NCBI GenBank assembly: GCA_046546095.1
Contig: JBKGYK010000036.1
Span: 1 to 31,271, forward strand
Direction: 5' to 3'
DNA length: 31,271 nucleotides
Origin: JAQIBY01 sp046546095
GTDB taxonomy: Bacteria > Bacteroidota > Bacteroidia > Bacteroidales > ML635J-15
Shown here: positions 7,730 to 16,526 of the stretch, in pieces
How the letters are laid out: each line of letters opens with the position of its first letter
Position numbering within the stretch: the stretch's first letter is position 1
The notes under the pieces: generated by a model
Told to the model about the DNA's origin: nothing
Seen by the model: the letters and a program-made list of their open reading frames with translations, nothing else
Databases searched by the model: none
Program-made: the position numbers and the translations under genes

Positions 7730-10228
7730 CTACATTCCCTCTCCGCTTTCAATCTCTACGGATTCATGTTCTTCATTCCGACGCTCATAATCGTTCAAAA
7801 TATAGGAAACAGATATCTTAAACAGTGGTGATATCATATCAAAACTGGATGCCATATAAAAATTATCTGTATAGCTTTCCCTTTCATGTCCCATGGTACC
7901 CAACACATCATTCACGCTGAAAGTCACATTGAGTGCTCTGTCAAGAAAACTTTGTTTTACCGCGGCATTGACCATGAAAAACGAGCCCCGTTCACCCTGT
8001 GCAGTTACTGAAGGGCTTCTGTACATACTAAAAAGCTGAAAACGGGTATTTGTTTTCTTGATTTTGAATGTATTGTTCATACGTCCACTATAGGTGATGG
8101 TGCTTTTTTGAGAAGAGACATCATCCACCATAGCATCCAGGCTATACTGATATACATCTGCGGTAAGATTAAAATTCCACCAGTCAAAGAAATTGAAATT
8201 ACTCATGAGCTCCATACCGTAGGATTCATCGGAGCCAACATTTTCAAAACTGCTAATCAGAATATTTGAATTGTCCGGATCTGTTCTGGTGATGCGTTCA
8301 AATTTTTCATGAGTTTTGCGATAAAAGGTTTCCAGTGCAATGAAATGCTTGCCTATCCGTTTTTGGGCATTCAGCTCGTAGGAATCAATATAAGCGGGGC
8401 TGAGTTCGGGATTGCCCTGACGGTAACTGTATTCATCCATTTTGGATCTGAAAGGGTCAAGAAACCATGGGCGCGGCCTGCGGACTCTACGGGTATAGCT
8501 GGCCTGTAATTGCACATCCCAGGGTATTTTTCTCGACACATGCACACTGGGAAAAATATCAAACTTATTGAACTTCCATTCCTGATCATATACATTGCTG
8601 GTAAACAAGCGGTCGGTATATTCAGCACGAACTCCCAGCATAAAATCAAATTTTGCCAGTCTGTTGGTGTAAGTTGAATATGCAGACTGTACCTGTCTGT
8701 TAAAGTCTATATCATTAAACTGTGAGCTGTCATTGGCATAATCACCTTGGTCCCATATCTGATATTCATATTCTGTAAGACCCACACGATTTCTGAACTG
8801 ATATCCTGCTTCAAACTTTCCATGTTCGGAAAATGGCAGGGTATAATCCAGTTTTGCACGCATGCGGCTATTCCGGCCATTTTCAAGAGCACGTTCCTTT
8901 ACCGGATCAAGATTGGGAAGTGTCTGGAAATCAGAATTGGTATATTCCTGGTTAAAGCCGGAACTTTCATCAGAAATCACACTGCTGTAATAAAGATACG
9001 TCTGCAGGTCATGTCCTGAATCATTAAATTTATGCTGATAATTGATATCTGTGCTCAAATAATCGCTTTGCACACCAAATCCACTTTCGTTGATATAATA
9101 CTCATGTTCAGCTTCAGGATCATCAAATGGCACTTCTGTCTCGCTGGTATAATACTGATCATATTCTGACACGCCTGTACGCTCAAAACGCCGGCGGCCG
9201 TATTCTCCCGAAACCGTAATGACATCATTATCGGTCAGGTAATAATCCATTCCTGCCCGGGCATTGTAACCACCGTGGTTCATTTTATTTTTCCCATCCA
9301 CATCATTCACAAAGACAGAGTCGGAAAATGTTGCACGAAGGGATTCGGATTCAGACCGGCGTTTTCTTTCATTGTAACTACCGCTAACGAAGAAATTGAA
9401 TTTACCGGTTCTGGCATTTACCAAGAAATCACCGTCAAAAGCATTAAAAGAGCCGTAAGACAGGTTGAAATTTCCATTGACCCCTTCCTTTTCATCTTCT
9501 TTCATGATAATATTTATGATACCGGCAGTTCCATCCGGATCAAATTTAGCAGAAGGATTGGTGATGATCTCGATATTTTCAATTGAACTGGCGGGTATTT
9601 GCTGCAGTGCTTCACTGCCTTCAAGTGGAGTAGGTTTACCATCAATCAGGACAGTAAAACTTGAACTACCTCTGAGTTGCACATTCCCTTCTATATCAGT
9701 TTGTATAGAAGGAACATTTTCCAGTGCATCGACGGCATTACCCCCTGCAGATGTGATGTCCTGACTGACATTTACCACTTTTTTGTCAATTTTATAATCA
9801 ACATGTTTTCTGTCAGCAGCGACCTCAACATCATCCAGCAATTCTGCCGCCTGTGGTAGTTTCACTGTCCCCAGATCTGCAAACCGCCTGGATTTACTAA
9901 TTTCAATATTTTCTTTGGTCTGTTTAAGATATCCGATAAAGTCTATCTCAACATAATATTCTCCAAAAGGCATGGGCCTGATCATGGCCACACCCCTGGA
10001 ATCGGTTATCCCGCCGGTTACCAGTGTAGAATCTTCAGCAGAAAAAGCCACAACATTGGCATATTCAACAGGAGCAGAAGTGGATTCATCAATCACTTTT
10101 ACCTTTATTGCTCCGCCTTTAGGCTGGCCATCAGGACCCTGTCCGGATTTCCTGCCCTGCCCCTGTGCAAAGGTACCGGAACAAACAAACAGAATAAAAA
10201 TTACGCTCAACAACAATACTTTTCTCAT
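7730..10228 (-). CDS. TonB-dependent receptor-like outer-membrane beta-barrel family protein
   Basis: The start was set at the ATG giving signal peptide MRKVLLLSVIFILFVCSGTFAQ (832 residues); an in-frame ATG 45 bases upstream would add an unnatural polar leader. The mature protein begins with a Gly/Gln-rich linker and a carboxypeptidase-regulatory-like beta-sandwich (about 35-110: IKVKVIDESTSAPVEYANVV, TDSRGVAMIRP). A plug domain follows (about 130-235: VDALENVPSIQTDIEGNVQL, RGSSSFTVLIDGKP, FDPDGTAGIINIIMKE), then a C-terminal barrel rich in alternating aromatic strands. This architecture matches the Bacteroidota 'outer membrane beta-barrel family' (OMP_b-brl_3). No SusD partner or substrate-processing enzyme is adjacent, so the substrate cannot be inferred. 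The start is divergent from the YraN-family gene across 253 bases. Confidence 0.93.
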   Translation of the reverse strand: MRKVLLLSVIFILFVCSGTFAQGQGRKSGQGPDGQPKGGAIKVKVIDESTSAPVEYANVVAFSAEDSTLVTGGITDSRGVAMIRPMPFGEYYVEIDFIGYLKQTKENIEISKSRRFADLGTVKLPQAAELLDDVEVAADRKHVDYKIDKKVVNVSQDITSAGGNAVDALENVPSIQTDIEGNVQLRGSSSFTVLIDGKPTPLEGSEALQQIPASSIENIEIITNPSAKFDPDGTAGIINIIMKEDEKEGVNGNFNLSYGSFNAFDGDFLVNARTGKFNFFVSGSYNERKRRSESESLRATFSDSVFVNDVDGKNKMNHGGYNARAGMDYYLTDNDVITVSGEYGRRRFERTGVSEYDQYYTSETEVPFDDPEAEHEYYINESGFGVQSDYLSTDINYQHKFNDSGHDLQTYLYYSSVISDESSGFNQEYTNSDFQTLPNLDPVKERALENGRNSRMRAKLDYTLPFSEHGKFEAGYQFRNRVGLTEYEYQIWDQGDYANDSSQFNDIDFNRQVQSAYSTYTNRLAKFDFMLGVRAEYTDRLFTSNVYDQEWKFNKFDIFPSVHVSRKIPWDVQLQASYTRRVRRPRPWFLDPFRSKMDEYSYRQGNPELSPAYIDSYELNAQKRIGKHFIALETFYRKTHEKFERITRTDPDNSNILISSFENVGSDESYGMELMSNFNFFDWWNFNLTADVYQYSLDAMVDDVSSQKSTITYSGRMNNTFKIKKTNTRFQLFSMYRSPSVTAQGERGSFFMVNAAVKQSFLDRALNVTFSVNDVLGTMGHERESYTDNFYMASSFDMISPLFKISVSYILNDYERRNEEHESVEIESGEGM

Positions 10229-10243
10229 GACAACAATTTTATA

Positions 10244-10274
10244 CAAATATTTACAGTTTTTCACTTGTTTCAAA
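10244..10274 (-). promoter_or_regulatory. Candidate promoter of the TonB receptor gene
   Basis: Reading the minus strand, TTTG (10274-10271) and AATATTTG (10251-10244, 7 of 8 to TAnnTTTG) are separated by 19 bases. They sit about 15 bases upstream of the chosen receptor start, a tight but workable leader. Confidence 0.4.
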
Positions 10275-10481
10275 GGGATTTAATACATTTAACAAACTTT
10301 TAACCGGAGATCATCAAGTCCGGAATCAATAAGACACCTTCATTGCTCAATGGTTTAATTCATGAAAGCCATATTCTGCATATTTCACAAAATTTTAACA
10401 TTTGTCATTTGGTATCAGAATATTTCCGAATAAAAATTGCTGTTCTTGTATGTCTTGATTACTTTTACAAGGAAAACTAAG

Positions 10482-10865
10482 ATGATACAAAAAACACATG
10501 CTATGAATTCCAGGGAATTTGGTGAGATGGGCGAACAAATGGCTGCCGATTATTTGATTTCTATGGGTTACAACATAATTGAGAGAAACTGGTACTTTGG
10601 CAAAAAGGAGCTGGACATCATTTGTGAACATGCAGGTTTGCTTGTTTTTGTAGAGGTAAAAGCCAGGCAGGACACGTGCCTTGAGAATCCCACCAAAGCA
10701 ATAACAAACAAAAAGAAGAATTTTTTAATCAAGGCAGCCAATGCCTATATTGAACAAAAAAACAAGGAAGAGGAAGCCAGATTTGATGTGATTACGGTAT
10801 TGCTGGATGATAAGGGCGCTCCTACCCTAAGCCACTACGAATCGGCCATCCTGCCACAATTATAA
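10482..10865 (+). CDS. YraN/UPF0102-family nuclease-fold protein
   Basis: A restriction-endonuclease-like fold protein of 127 residues from the chosen start, normal for the family. The family signature is complete: the helix EFGEMGEQMAADYLISMGY, NIIERNW, then the active-site-like series KKELDII...LVFVEVKARQ (E/D, then E-x-K) and a C-terminal ARFDVITV strand. The role of the family is not firmly established; a DNA processing role is inferred from the fold. ATG 10482 has an AAGGA-like sequence about 9 bases upstream; ATG 10503 (MNSREF) is also possible, and an ATG at 10437 would add a hydrophobic leader not typical of the family. The next gene begins 4 bases after its stop, so they form an operon. 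Confidence 0.9.
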   Translation: MIQKTHAMNSREFGEMGEQMAADYLISMGYNIIERNWYFGKKELDIICEHAGLLVFVEVKARQDTCLENPTKAITNKKKNFLIKAANAYIEQKNKEEEARFDVITVLLDDKGAPTLSHYESAILPQL

Positions 10866-10869
10866 ACCT

Positions 10870-11823
10870 ATGACAATTCCTGATTATAACGACATATTGG
10901 CCGCCCGGGCAAACATTGCCGGCAAGGTCCATGAAACACCAGTAGTAAGCTCTTCAGGAATCAACGACATTACCGGAAGCCGTTTGTTTTTTAAGTGTGA
11001 GAATTTTCAGAAAGCCGGTGCCTTTAAATTCCGGGGTGCCACCAATGCGGTTTCTCAGCTGAGCCGGGAAGAGCTCAGCAAGGGAGTTTGCACACATTCA
11101 TCTGGAAACCATGCACAGGCACTTAGTTTGGCTGCACGTGAAGCCGGGGCAAAAGCCTATATTGTCATGCCTGAGACAGCCCCAAAAATAAAAGTCAATG
11201 CCGTGCGGGCTTATGGAGGTAATATATTTTTTTGCAAACCAACGCTTGAGGCCAGGGAAGAACGACTTGCCGAAGTACAGAAAGAAACCGGAGCCGCCTT
11301 CATTCATCCATATGACAATCCACAGGTAATTGCCGGACAGGGAACCGCAGCACTGGAATTACTCACCGGACATCCCGGGCTTGATATTATCATGGCTCCG
11401 GTAGGAGGCGGTGGCTTGATGAGTGGAACATCAATCACAGCAAAACATTTACAGCCGGAAATAACAATCCTGGGTGCAGAACCCGTCAAAGCAGATGATG
11501 CTCAACGCTCATTTCATTCAGGAAGGCTGATACCCTCTGTCAATCCGGATACTCTTGCAGATGGACTGCTCACATCACTCAGCCAGCGCACTTTCCGGAT
11601 AATCTCCGATAATGTCAGGGATATCCTTACCTGTCCGGAGGAAAACATTATCCTGGCCATGAAACTCATATACGAACGTCTGAAAATTGTTGTTGAACCC
11701 AGTGGAGCGGTACCTCTTGCTGTGGTTTTAAGTCATATGGATGTTTTCAGGAACAAGCGGACCGGACTGATAATTTCAGGAGGGAATCTGGACTTATCAG
11801 CCTTTGATTTTTCAGATTTTTAA
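10870..11823 (+). CDS. PLP-dependent serine racemase / threonine-serine dehydratase-like enzyme
   Basis: A fold-type II PLP enzyme of 317 residues without the ACT regulatory domain of biosynthetic IlvA. PLP lysine is K53 in AFKFRGA; the substrate-carboxylate loop HSSGNHAQ is at 76-83; the phosphate-binding Gly loop PVGGGGLMSG is at about 177-186. A divalent-cation site of the serine racemase type is visible as E204, A208 and D210 in AEPVKADDAQ. EPSGAVPLAVVLS and ISGGNLDL close the domain. By family, such enzymes interconvert L- and D-serine and/or eliminate water from Ser/Thr to give pyruvate or 2-oxobutyrate. The cation site and S78 (re-face base position) favour the racemase subgroup, but sequence alone cannot exclude a catabolic dehydratase. 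Co-transcribed with the YraN-family gene. Confidence 0.88.
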   Translation: MTIPDYNDILAARANIAGKVHETPVVSSSGINDITGSRLFFKCENFQKAGAFKFRGATNAVSQLSREELSKGVCTHSSGNHAQALSLAAREAGAKAYIVMPETAPKIKVNAVRAYGGNIFFCKPTLEAREERLAEVQKETGAAFIHPYDNPQVIAGQGTAALELLTGHPGLDIIMAPVGGGGLMSGTSITAKHLQPEITILGAEPVKADDAQRSFHSGRLIPSVNPDTLADGLLTSLSQRTFRIISDNVRDILTCPEENIILAMKLIYERLKIVVEPSGAVPLAVVLSHMDVFRNKRTGLIISGGNLDLSAFDFSDF

Positions 11824-11874
11824 CAGGCTTTTTGCCTTACACATCCTGCGCCCAAATTTATTTACATGTCTGAT

Positions 11875-11908
11875 TTTGTGATTATAAGAATTATTTTTTG
11901 TATATTTA
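11875..11908 (+). promoter_or_regulatory. Candidate promoter of the T9SS type A protein gene
   Basis: TTTG (11875-11878) and TATATTTA (11901-11908, 7 of 8) are separated by 22 bases, slightly long. The predicted transcription start is about 17 bases before the ATG at 11933. Confidence 0.4.
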
Positions 11909-11932
11909 CTCATCAAACCAACTTACATCATT

Positions 11933-12679
11933 ATGAAAAAAATAACACTTTTACTGGTACTGGCAGGAATGACAAGCCTGTTTGCCATCCAAATCTCTGC
12001 TCAGGAATGCACACCTGACTTTACAGTAGTTGATACTGCCGATCCGGGACAAATTGAACCGGATTCATTACCACCCGCCTTTCAATTTGAGTATTATGAT
12101 GCAATAGTAACTGTTATTCCTCCAGCCTCTGCGGAGGTTGCAGGATCTCAAATCGAACTGCACTCCATTATCATAGACAGTATTGGGAACCTGCCACCCG
12201 GGGTAGAATGGTTCAAAAACGAAGATGAGTTTGTAGTAACAGATCCCGAAAGTCATTACTGTGTCAATCTATACGGAGAACCGGAAGAACAGGGAGATTA
12301 TCAGCTCACCCTATATATCACAGCAGTGGAAGCGATGTTTCAAATCGGCACCCAGGTTACCGATGACACATCAATCAATATTCTGGTCAACGCACCGGTA
12401 AGCACTGATGATTTTGATGAAAGAATGAAGGAAGTTTCGGCTTATCCCAACCCTTATTCACATGAAACACGCATTTCCTTTGAAACTAATGAGGCAGGAA
12501 AGGCCAGCTTAAGGGTATACAATTTGCTTGGCAAACTGTTGCACCAGGAAACTACTCAGGCTACCATCGGTAAGAATTCCTTTCGTTTTTCAGGAAGGGA
12601 TCTTGCTGTCGGCACATATATCTACACTGTAGAAATCAATGGACAAAAGGAAACTTCCCGTCTGATGAAATCAAGGTAA
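11933..12679 (+). CDS. Secreted protein with T9SS type A C-terminal sorting domain
   Basis: The 248-residue product begins with a signal peptide (MKKITLLLVLAGMTSLFAIQISAQ). The middle has no family I recognise; it is acidic, with beta-strand patterns such as FQFEYYDAIVTVIPP and DYQLTLYITAVEA, suggesting one Ig-like domain. The last 80 residues are a Por secretion-system C-terminal domain: VSAYPNPYSHETRISFE, ASLRVYNLLGKLLHQE, LAVGTYIYTVEINGQ, ending in a basic SRLMKSR. By family, that domain is cleaved after outer-membrane passage and the protein is anchored to A-LPS. The product is thus inferred to be surface-exposed, of unknown role. It is monocistronic, with its own candidate promoter and a strong terminator. 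Confidence 0.9.
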   Translation: MKKITLLLVLAGMTSLFAIQISAQECTPDFTVVDTADPGQIEPDSLPPAFQFEYYDAIVTVIPPASAEVAGSQIELHSIIIDSIGNLPPGVEWFKNEDEFVVTDPESHYCVNLYGEPEEQGDYQLTLYITAVEAMFQIGTQVTDDTSINILVNAPVSTDDFDERMKEVSAYPNPYSHETRISFETNEAGKASLRVYNLLGKLLHQETTQATIGKNSFRFSGRDLAVGTYIYTVEINGQKETSRLMKSR

Positions 12680-12695
12680 TATCCTCTGCCAAGAA

Positions 12696-12733
12696 AAAAA
12701 AAAGCGTCTTCAGCTCTGAAGACGCTTTTTTTT
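12696..12733. terminator. Bidirectional terminator between convergent genes
   Basis: The near-perfect hairpin AGCGTCTTCA/TGAAGACGCT (12703-12712 with 12717-12726) has a four-base loop, an A tract on the left and a T tract on the right, so it works in both directions. It lies 20 bases from both the T9SS type A gene and the M16 peptidase gene stops. Confidence 0.93.
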
Positions 12734-12746
12734 ATGCAGCGAATGA

Positions 12747-15554
12747 TTATTCACTTTTATCGGATTCGGGTTTCAATACTACCCGGATATACTGGTCAGT
12801 ATTGAGGAAGGTATTGGCTGCAGCCTTCAGGGTTTTGTTGTTAAGTTTATCAATGTATTTTGGATACTTGTCCATATCCTTAGCGTTCATGCTTCCTTCT
12901 TCAACTTCCTGAAGTTTGTTCATCCAGAAACGATTTTCCTGCAGGTTGTCTTCCCAGGCTCTTTTCTGTTTTTCAATCACTTTGTTGAGATCAACATCTG
13001 TCGGGCCGTTTTCCTGAAGTTTTTTAATTTCCTCAAAAACACCATCAGTAAGCTCCTCAACACGATCGGGATCACAGGAGAAGAAAACAGTAATTGTATA
13101 TTCTTCTTCAGGTGTTTTGCTGGCATTTGGATAGGCTCCGATGGTGTAAACACCGGATTTTTCTTCACGAATTTCCTCCAGCAGCTTTGTTGAGAGTACC
13201 TTACCTATGGAATTCAGCTCAAGGCGGTTATCGACTGTGTATTCCATGTCACCGTGAAAATTAATCATTACCATTGTTTTTTCATCCTGTCCTTTATAAA
13301 CAGTTTTGTCAACGATTCCTGAAGGCGGATCAATCTCATGGTTTTCAAAGGTTTCCTCACGTCCAACTTTGGGCAGACTGCCAAGGTATTTTTCAAACAT
13401 ATCTTTCACTTCTTCTGTCTTGATGTTTCCAACAAAATAGAATGTGAAATTTCCCGGATCACCAAATCTGGAACTCATGATATACCTGACTTTACTAAAG
13501 CTTGATTCATCCAGCAATTCAGCGGTCATGGGTCTTCTTCTCGGATGGTAATCAGACATGATTACCCTTACACTGTCCTGCCATACCGATTGTGGATCCA
13601 GGCTTTTGTTTTCCAGACTGGCTTTTCTTTTGTTCAGATAAGAATTGTATGCATTTTCAGTTGTCCTGGGATTTGTAAAAGACAGATGAATCATTTTCAG
13701 CATTTCTTCCAGGTCACTTTTATTGCTCTTCCCATTAAGGCCTTCTGTTGTTTCACCAATATAAGGGCTAAGGCTGACATTTTTATCGGCCAGGTACTTA
13801 TCCAACTCTGTGCGATCATAATTGCCCAGACCGCTTTCATCAGAGACATCAGCAGCTATACTTGCAGAGATGTAATCATCAAGAGGATAAATGGAAGTTC
13901 CACCTTTACTCTTGGCTTTGAAAAGTATCTCATCGGATTTAAAATCTGTGTGTTTAATTACCACACGAACACCATTGTCAAATTCAAGGGTTGTATAATC
14001 AAGCTTTTTGTTGTGCTTCTCTTTCACAATTTCTCCGGATTCGGGCAAATCAGCGAGCAGTGGTTCTTCGGAAACATTGTCCACATAAGGCTCGGTTTTC
14101 TGTTCAGATGCAGCTATGTATCTGGCAAGCACCTCGTCTTTTGAAGGAATATCAACACCTTCTTTTTCCGGCATCAAAGCTACAATAACAGTATTTTCGC
14201 TGATTACCAGTTCATCCGTTTTATTATTTACTTTCTCCAGGGAAATTTCAGGAATATATTTCTCATAGAGTTCATATTCATACTCTATTCCGGGGACCGG
14301 ATCGTGGGGAAAGAGATAGTGACGCTTAAATTCTTCAACAAAGGCTGATGATTTCCTTTTATCTCTCTCATTATATGCTTCTTCCATCCGTTTTAGCATG
14401 GATGATTTTGCCCGCTCCAGTTCGGTCTTTGTAAATCCGTGTTCCTTTGCCCGCTGGTTTTCTTTGACAAGTGCTTCCAGGGCTGTCAAGACATCATTGT
14501 TTCTGGCGATACCCATTCCCATAAAAACAGATTTGGTACCAATGAAATTACTGTGTCCTGCATAAGCCTGAGCAAAGGGTGCATCTTCCAGCAGAGTGAG
14601 TTCCTTCAATCGATTGCTCAGCATAGTACTGATAAGTCCGGATACCATCTGATCTTTATAATCAGCAACAGTTTCCAGATTGATGATGGGATGTTTTGTG
14701 TACATCTGCACCATAGCCATTGGAGCCTCCGGGTCTGAAGCAACGGTAACAAGAGTTTCGTCGTGATTGGGAATATCGTATTGTTTCCTTTCTTTGGGAT
14801 TTTCTTTTGCCGGGATATCGCTGAACATTTCCTTGACTTTGTTTTCCATTTCAGCCTCATCAAAATCACCAACAATTACCAATGCCTGAAGATCTGGACG
14901 ATACCATGTATTGTAAAAATCTCGCAGTGTTTCGTGCTCACAATTGTCAACAACATCCATTGTGCCGATAGGAAGACGATCAGCATATTTTGAGTTATAG
15001 AAAATTTTGGGGTAGTATTCACGTGACATTCTGTCCATAGCTCCCTGACCCATGCGCCATTCTTCGTGAATAACACCACGTTCTTTGTCTATTTCCTCTC
15101 CTTCCATAGTCACGTAATTTGCCCAATCATGAAGCACGAGCAGTCCCTGATCCAGCATTTCTTCACCGTCCATTGGAATGGTAATGCCGTAAACTGTTTC
15201 ATCAAATGATGTATATGCATTGACATCTGCACCAAATTCCATCCCTGTAGATTCAAGATAATCTATCAGTTCATTTTTGGGGAAATTTTTGGTTCCGTTA
15301 AAGGCCATGTGTTCAGCAAAATGAGCAAGTCCTTGCTGTTCATCTGTTTCAAGAACAGATCCGGCATTAACTACCAGAGTAAGTTCTGCCCGGTTTTCGG
15401 GTTTGGGATTGGATTTGATGTAATACGTCAAACCATTGTCAAGTTTACCGTATGTTACATCATCGGTAAACGGAATTTCATCGGTAGGATTATATTGTGC
15501 TGATGCTGCAAATACAAACAGTACAGCAAGCAATCCCAGGATTAGTTTTTTCAT
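12747..15554 (-). CDS. M16 (pitrilysin/insulinase) family zinc metallopeptidase, exported
   Basis: The start was placed at the ATG opening signal peptide MKKLILGLLAVLFVFAASAQ (935 residues); an in-frame ATG 63 bases upstream lacks a signal. The N-terminal M16 domain has the inverted zinc site H78-F-A-E81-H82 in HFAEHMAFNGTKNF and a downstream acidic segment EEIDKERGVIHEEWR supplying the third ligand. A second, inactive M16 domain half follows (from about residue 540: YTTLEFDNGVRVVIKHTDF), with an M16C-type middle region and the C-terminal VYTIGAYPNAS strand. It is a full-length, two-halves protein, so it should form a complete clamshell. It is inferred to degrade peptides in the periplasm or on the envelope. 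It is convergent with the T9SS type A gene and shares its terminator. Confidence 0.95.
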   Translation of the reverse strand: MKKLILGLLAVLFVFAASAQYNPTDEIPFTDDVTYGKLDNGLTYYIKSNPKPENRAELTLVVNAGSVLETDEQQGLAHFAEHMAFNGTKNFPKNELIDYLESTGMEFGADVNAYTSFDETVYGITIPMDGEEMLDQGLLVLHDWANYVTMEGEEIDKERGVIHEEWRMGQGAMDRMSREYYPKIFYNSKYADRLPIGTMDVVDNCEHETLRDFYNTWYRPDLQALVIVGDFDEAEMENKVKEMFSDIPAKENPKERKQYDIPNHDETLVTVASDPEAPMAMVQMYTKHPIINLETVADYKDQMVSGLISTMLSNRLKELTLLEDAPFAQAYAGHSNFIGTKSVFMGMGIARNNDVLTALEALVKENQRAKEHGFTKTELERAKSSMLKRMEEAYNERDKRKSSAFVEEFKRHYLFPHDPVPGIEYEYELYEKYIPEISLEKVNNKTDELVISENTVIVALMPEKEGVDIPSKDEVLARYIAASEQKTEPYVDNVSEEPLLADLPESGEIVKEKHNKKLDYTTLEFDNGVRVVIKHTDFKSDEILFKAKSKGGTSIYPLDDYISASIAADVSDESGLGNYDRTELDKYLADKNVSLSPYIGETTEGLNGKSNKSDLEEMLKMIHLSFTNPRTTENAYNSYLNKRKASLENKSLDPQSVWQDSVRVIMSDYHPRRRPMTAELLDESSFSKVRYIMSSRFGDPGNFTFYFVGNIKTEEVKDMFEKYLGSLPKVGREETFENHEIDPPSGIVDKTVYKGQDEKTMVMINFHGDMEYTVDNRLELNSIGKVLSTKLLEEIREEKSGVYTIGAYPNASKTPEEEYTITVFFSCDPDRVEELTDGVFEEIKKLQENGPTDVDLNKVIEKQKRAWEDNLQENRFWMNKLQEVEEGSMNAKDMDKYPKYIDKLNNKTLKAAANTFLNTDQYIRVVLKPESDKSE

Positions 15555-15586
15555 AATGTCAGAAGTTTTAAAATTATTCTTGCCCA

Positions 15587-15594
15587 CAAAAGTA
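15587..15594 (-). promoter_or_regulatory. Candidate -7 element of the M16 peptidase gene
   Basis: The minus-strand reading is TACTTTTG, a full match to TAnnTTTG, 33 bases upstream of the ATG. No clear TTTG -33 box is found at the expected distance, so support is partial. Confidence 0.35.
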
Positions 15595-15672
15595 ATGAAA
15601 GCATTGCTTATTACCACTTAATAATTTGTTAATTGAATTCTAACCATTCATATAATACCAGTTTCATTGCAA

Positions 15673-16464
15673 TTAAAGTTCCTTTCCACAGAACTTACAG
15701 AATTCTGCATCCTTGTCATGCCCTTCTTTGTCGCAATGCGGGCAGGTTTTCCCCTTGTGTTTATTTCTTGACATTTCCACGGTAACAATTCCGGTGGGAA
15801 CCGCAATGATGGAGTAACCCAGAATCATGGTAAAACTTGCGATGAACTGCCCCAGCGTAGTTTGGGGTGTAATATCCCCGAACCCCACAGTGGTTACGGT
15901 TACAATAGTCCAGTATATTCCCCTGGGGATGCTGTCAAAGCCATGTTCGGGTCCTTCAATCAGGTACATAACAGTGCCGACAACGAGAATCACCATCACC
16001 ACTCCAAAAAGAAAAACCGAAATTTTTGCCCAGGAATCCCGTAAAGCTTTCAAAATGATATTCCCCTGACTCATGTAGCGGGTTAGTTTGAACACTCTGA
16101 ACAAGCGCAGCAATCTTAGTGAACGAATAATTGCCAGACTGTGCGTTCCGGTAAATATGAAGCCCAGAAAGGTTGGCAGAATGGCAAGAAAATCTATAAT
16201 ACCATAAAAGCTAAAGACATATTTTTGTGTTTTTCGGCTGGTCAGTATCCTCAGTAGATATTCAATGGTAAACAATCCGGTAACAATGTATTCAAAGACT
16301 ATCAGTGTATGTCCAAATTTATCAGCAATTTCTTCCACGCTTTCAAGCATGACAGCAAGCACATTAGCCAGAATAATAACCAGCAACACCACGTCGAAAA
16401 TTTTTCCTGCCATGGTATCGGTCAAAAAAATGATCCGGTAAAGCTTTTTTCGGAGGTCTTCCAT
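15673..16464 (-). CDS. Voltage-gated-type potassium channel (ion transporter) with C-terminal zinc ribbon
   Basis: The start was placed at MEDLRKKLY (263 residues), removing an implausible 35-residue leader. Six membrane segments are visible: S1 about 21-42, S2 about 53-73, S3 about 85-103, an Arg-rich S4 (RSLRLLRLFRVFKLTRY, about 114-130), S5 about 145-170 and S6 about 206-230. The pore loop TVTTVGFGD (about 189-197) holds the K+ selectivity filter. After S6, a cytosolic tail ends in two Cys pairs, CPHC and CKFC (C241, C244, C256, C259), a zinc-ribbon layout. By family, this is a tetrameric K+-selective channel gated by voltage; the ribbon could act as an assembly or redox/metal sensor (inference). 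It is divergent from gmhA, whose promoter lies in its start region. Confidence 0.93.
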   Translation of the reverse strand: MEDLRKKLYRIIFLTDTMAGKIFDVVLLVIILANVLAVMLESVEEIADKFGHTLIVFEYIVTGLFTIEYLLRILTSRKTQKYVFSFYGIIDFLAILPTFLGFIFTGTHSLAIIRSLRLLRLFRVFKLTRYMSQGNIILKALRDSWAKISVFLFGVVMVILVVGTVMYLIEGPEHGFDSIPRGIYWTIVTVTTVGFGDITPQTTLGQFIASFTMILGYSIIAVPTGIVTVEMSRNKHKGKTCPHCDKEGHDKDAEFCKFCGKEL

Positions 16465-16469
16465 ATTGC

Positions 16470-16502
16470 TTTGAATTTTCAGAGATAAAATTACTAATTT
16501 TG
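16470..16502 (+). promoter_or_regulatory. Strong Bacteroidota-type promoter of gmhA
   Basis: TTTG at 16470-16473 and TAATTTTG at 16495-16502 are both perfect consensus matches, 21 bases apart. Predicted start is about 17 bases before the gmhA ATG. It begins only 6 bases from the divergent channel gene's start codon. Confidence 0.65.
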
Positions 16503-16526
16503 ATGAAACTGTAAAACCAGAAAAGT

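Noticed and set aside
13545..14144. 199-codon plus-strand frame inside the M16 peptidase gene
   Set aside because: Antisense shadow of a clear peptidase; composition is hydrophobic and Phe/Ile/Cys-rich, with no family.
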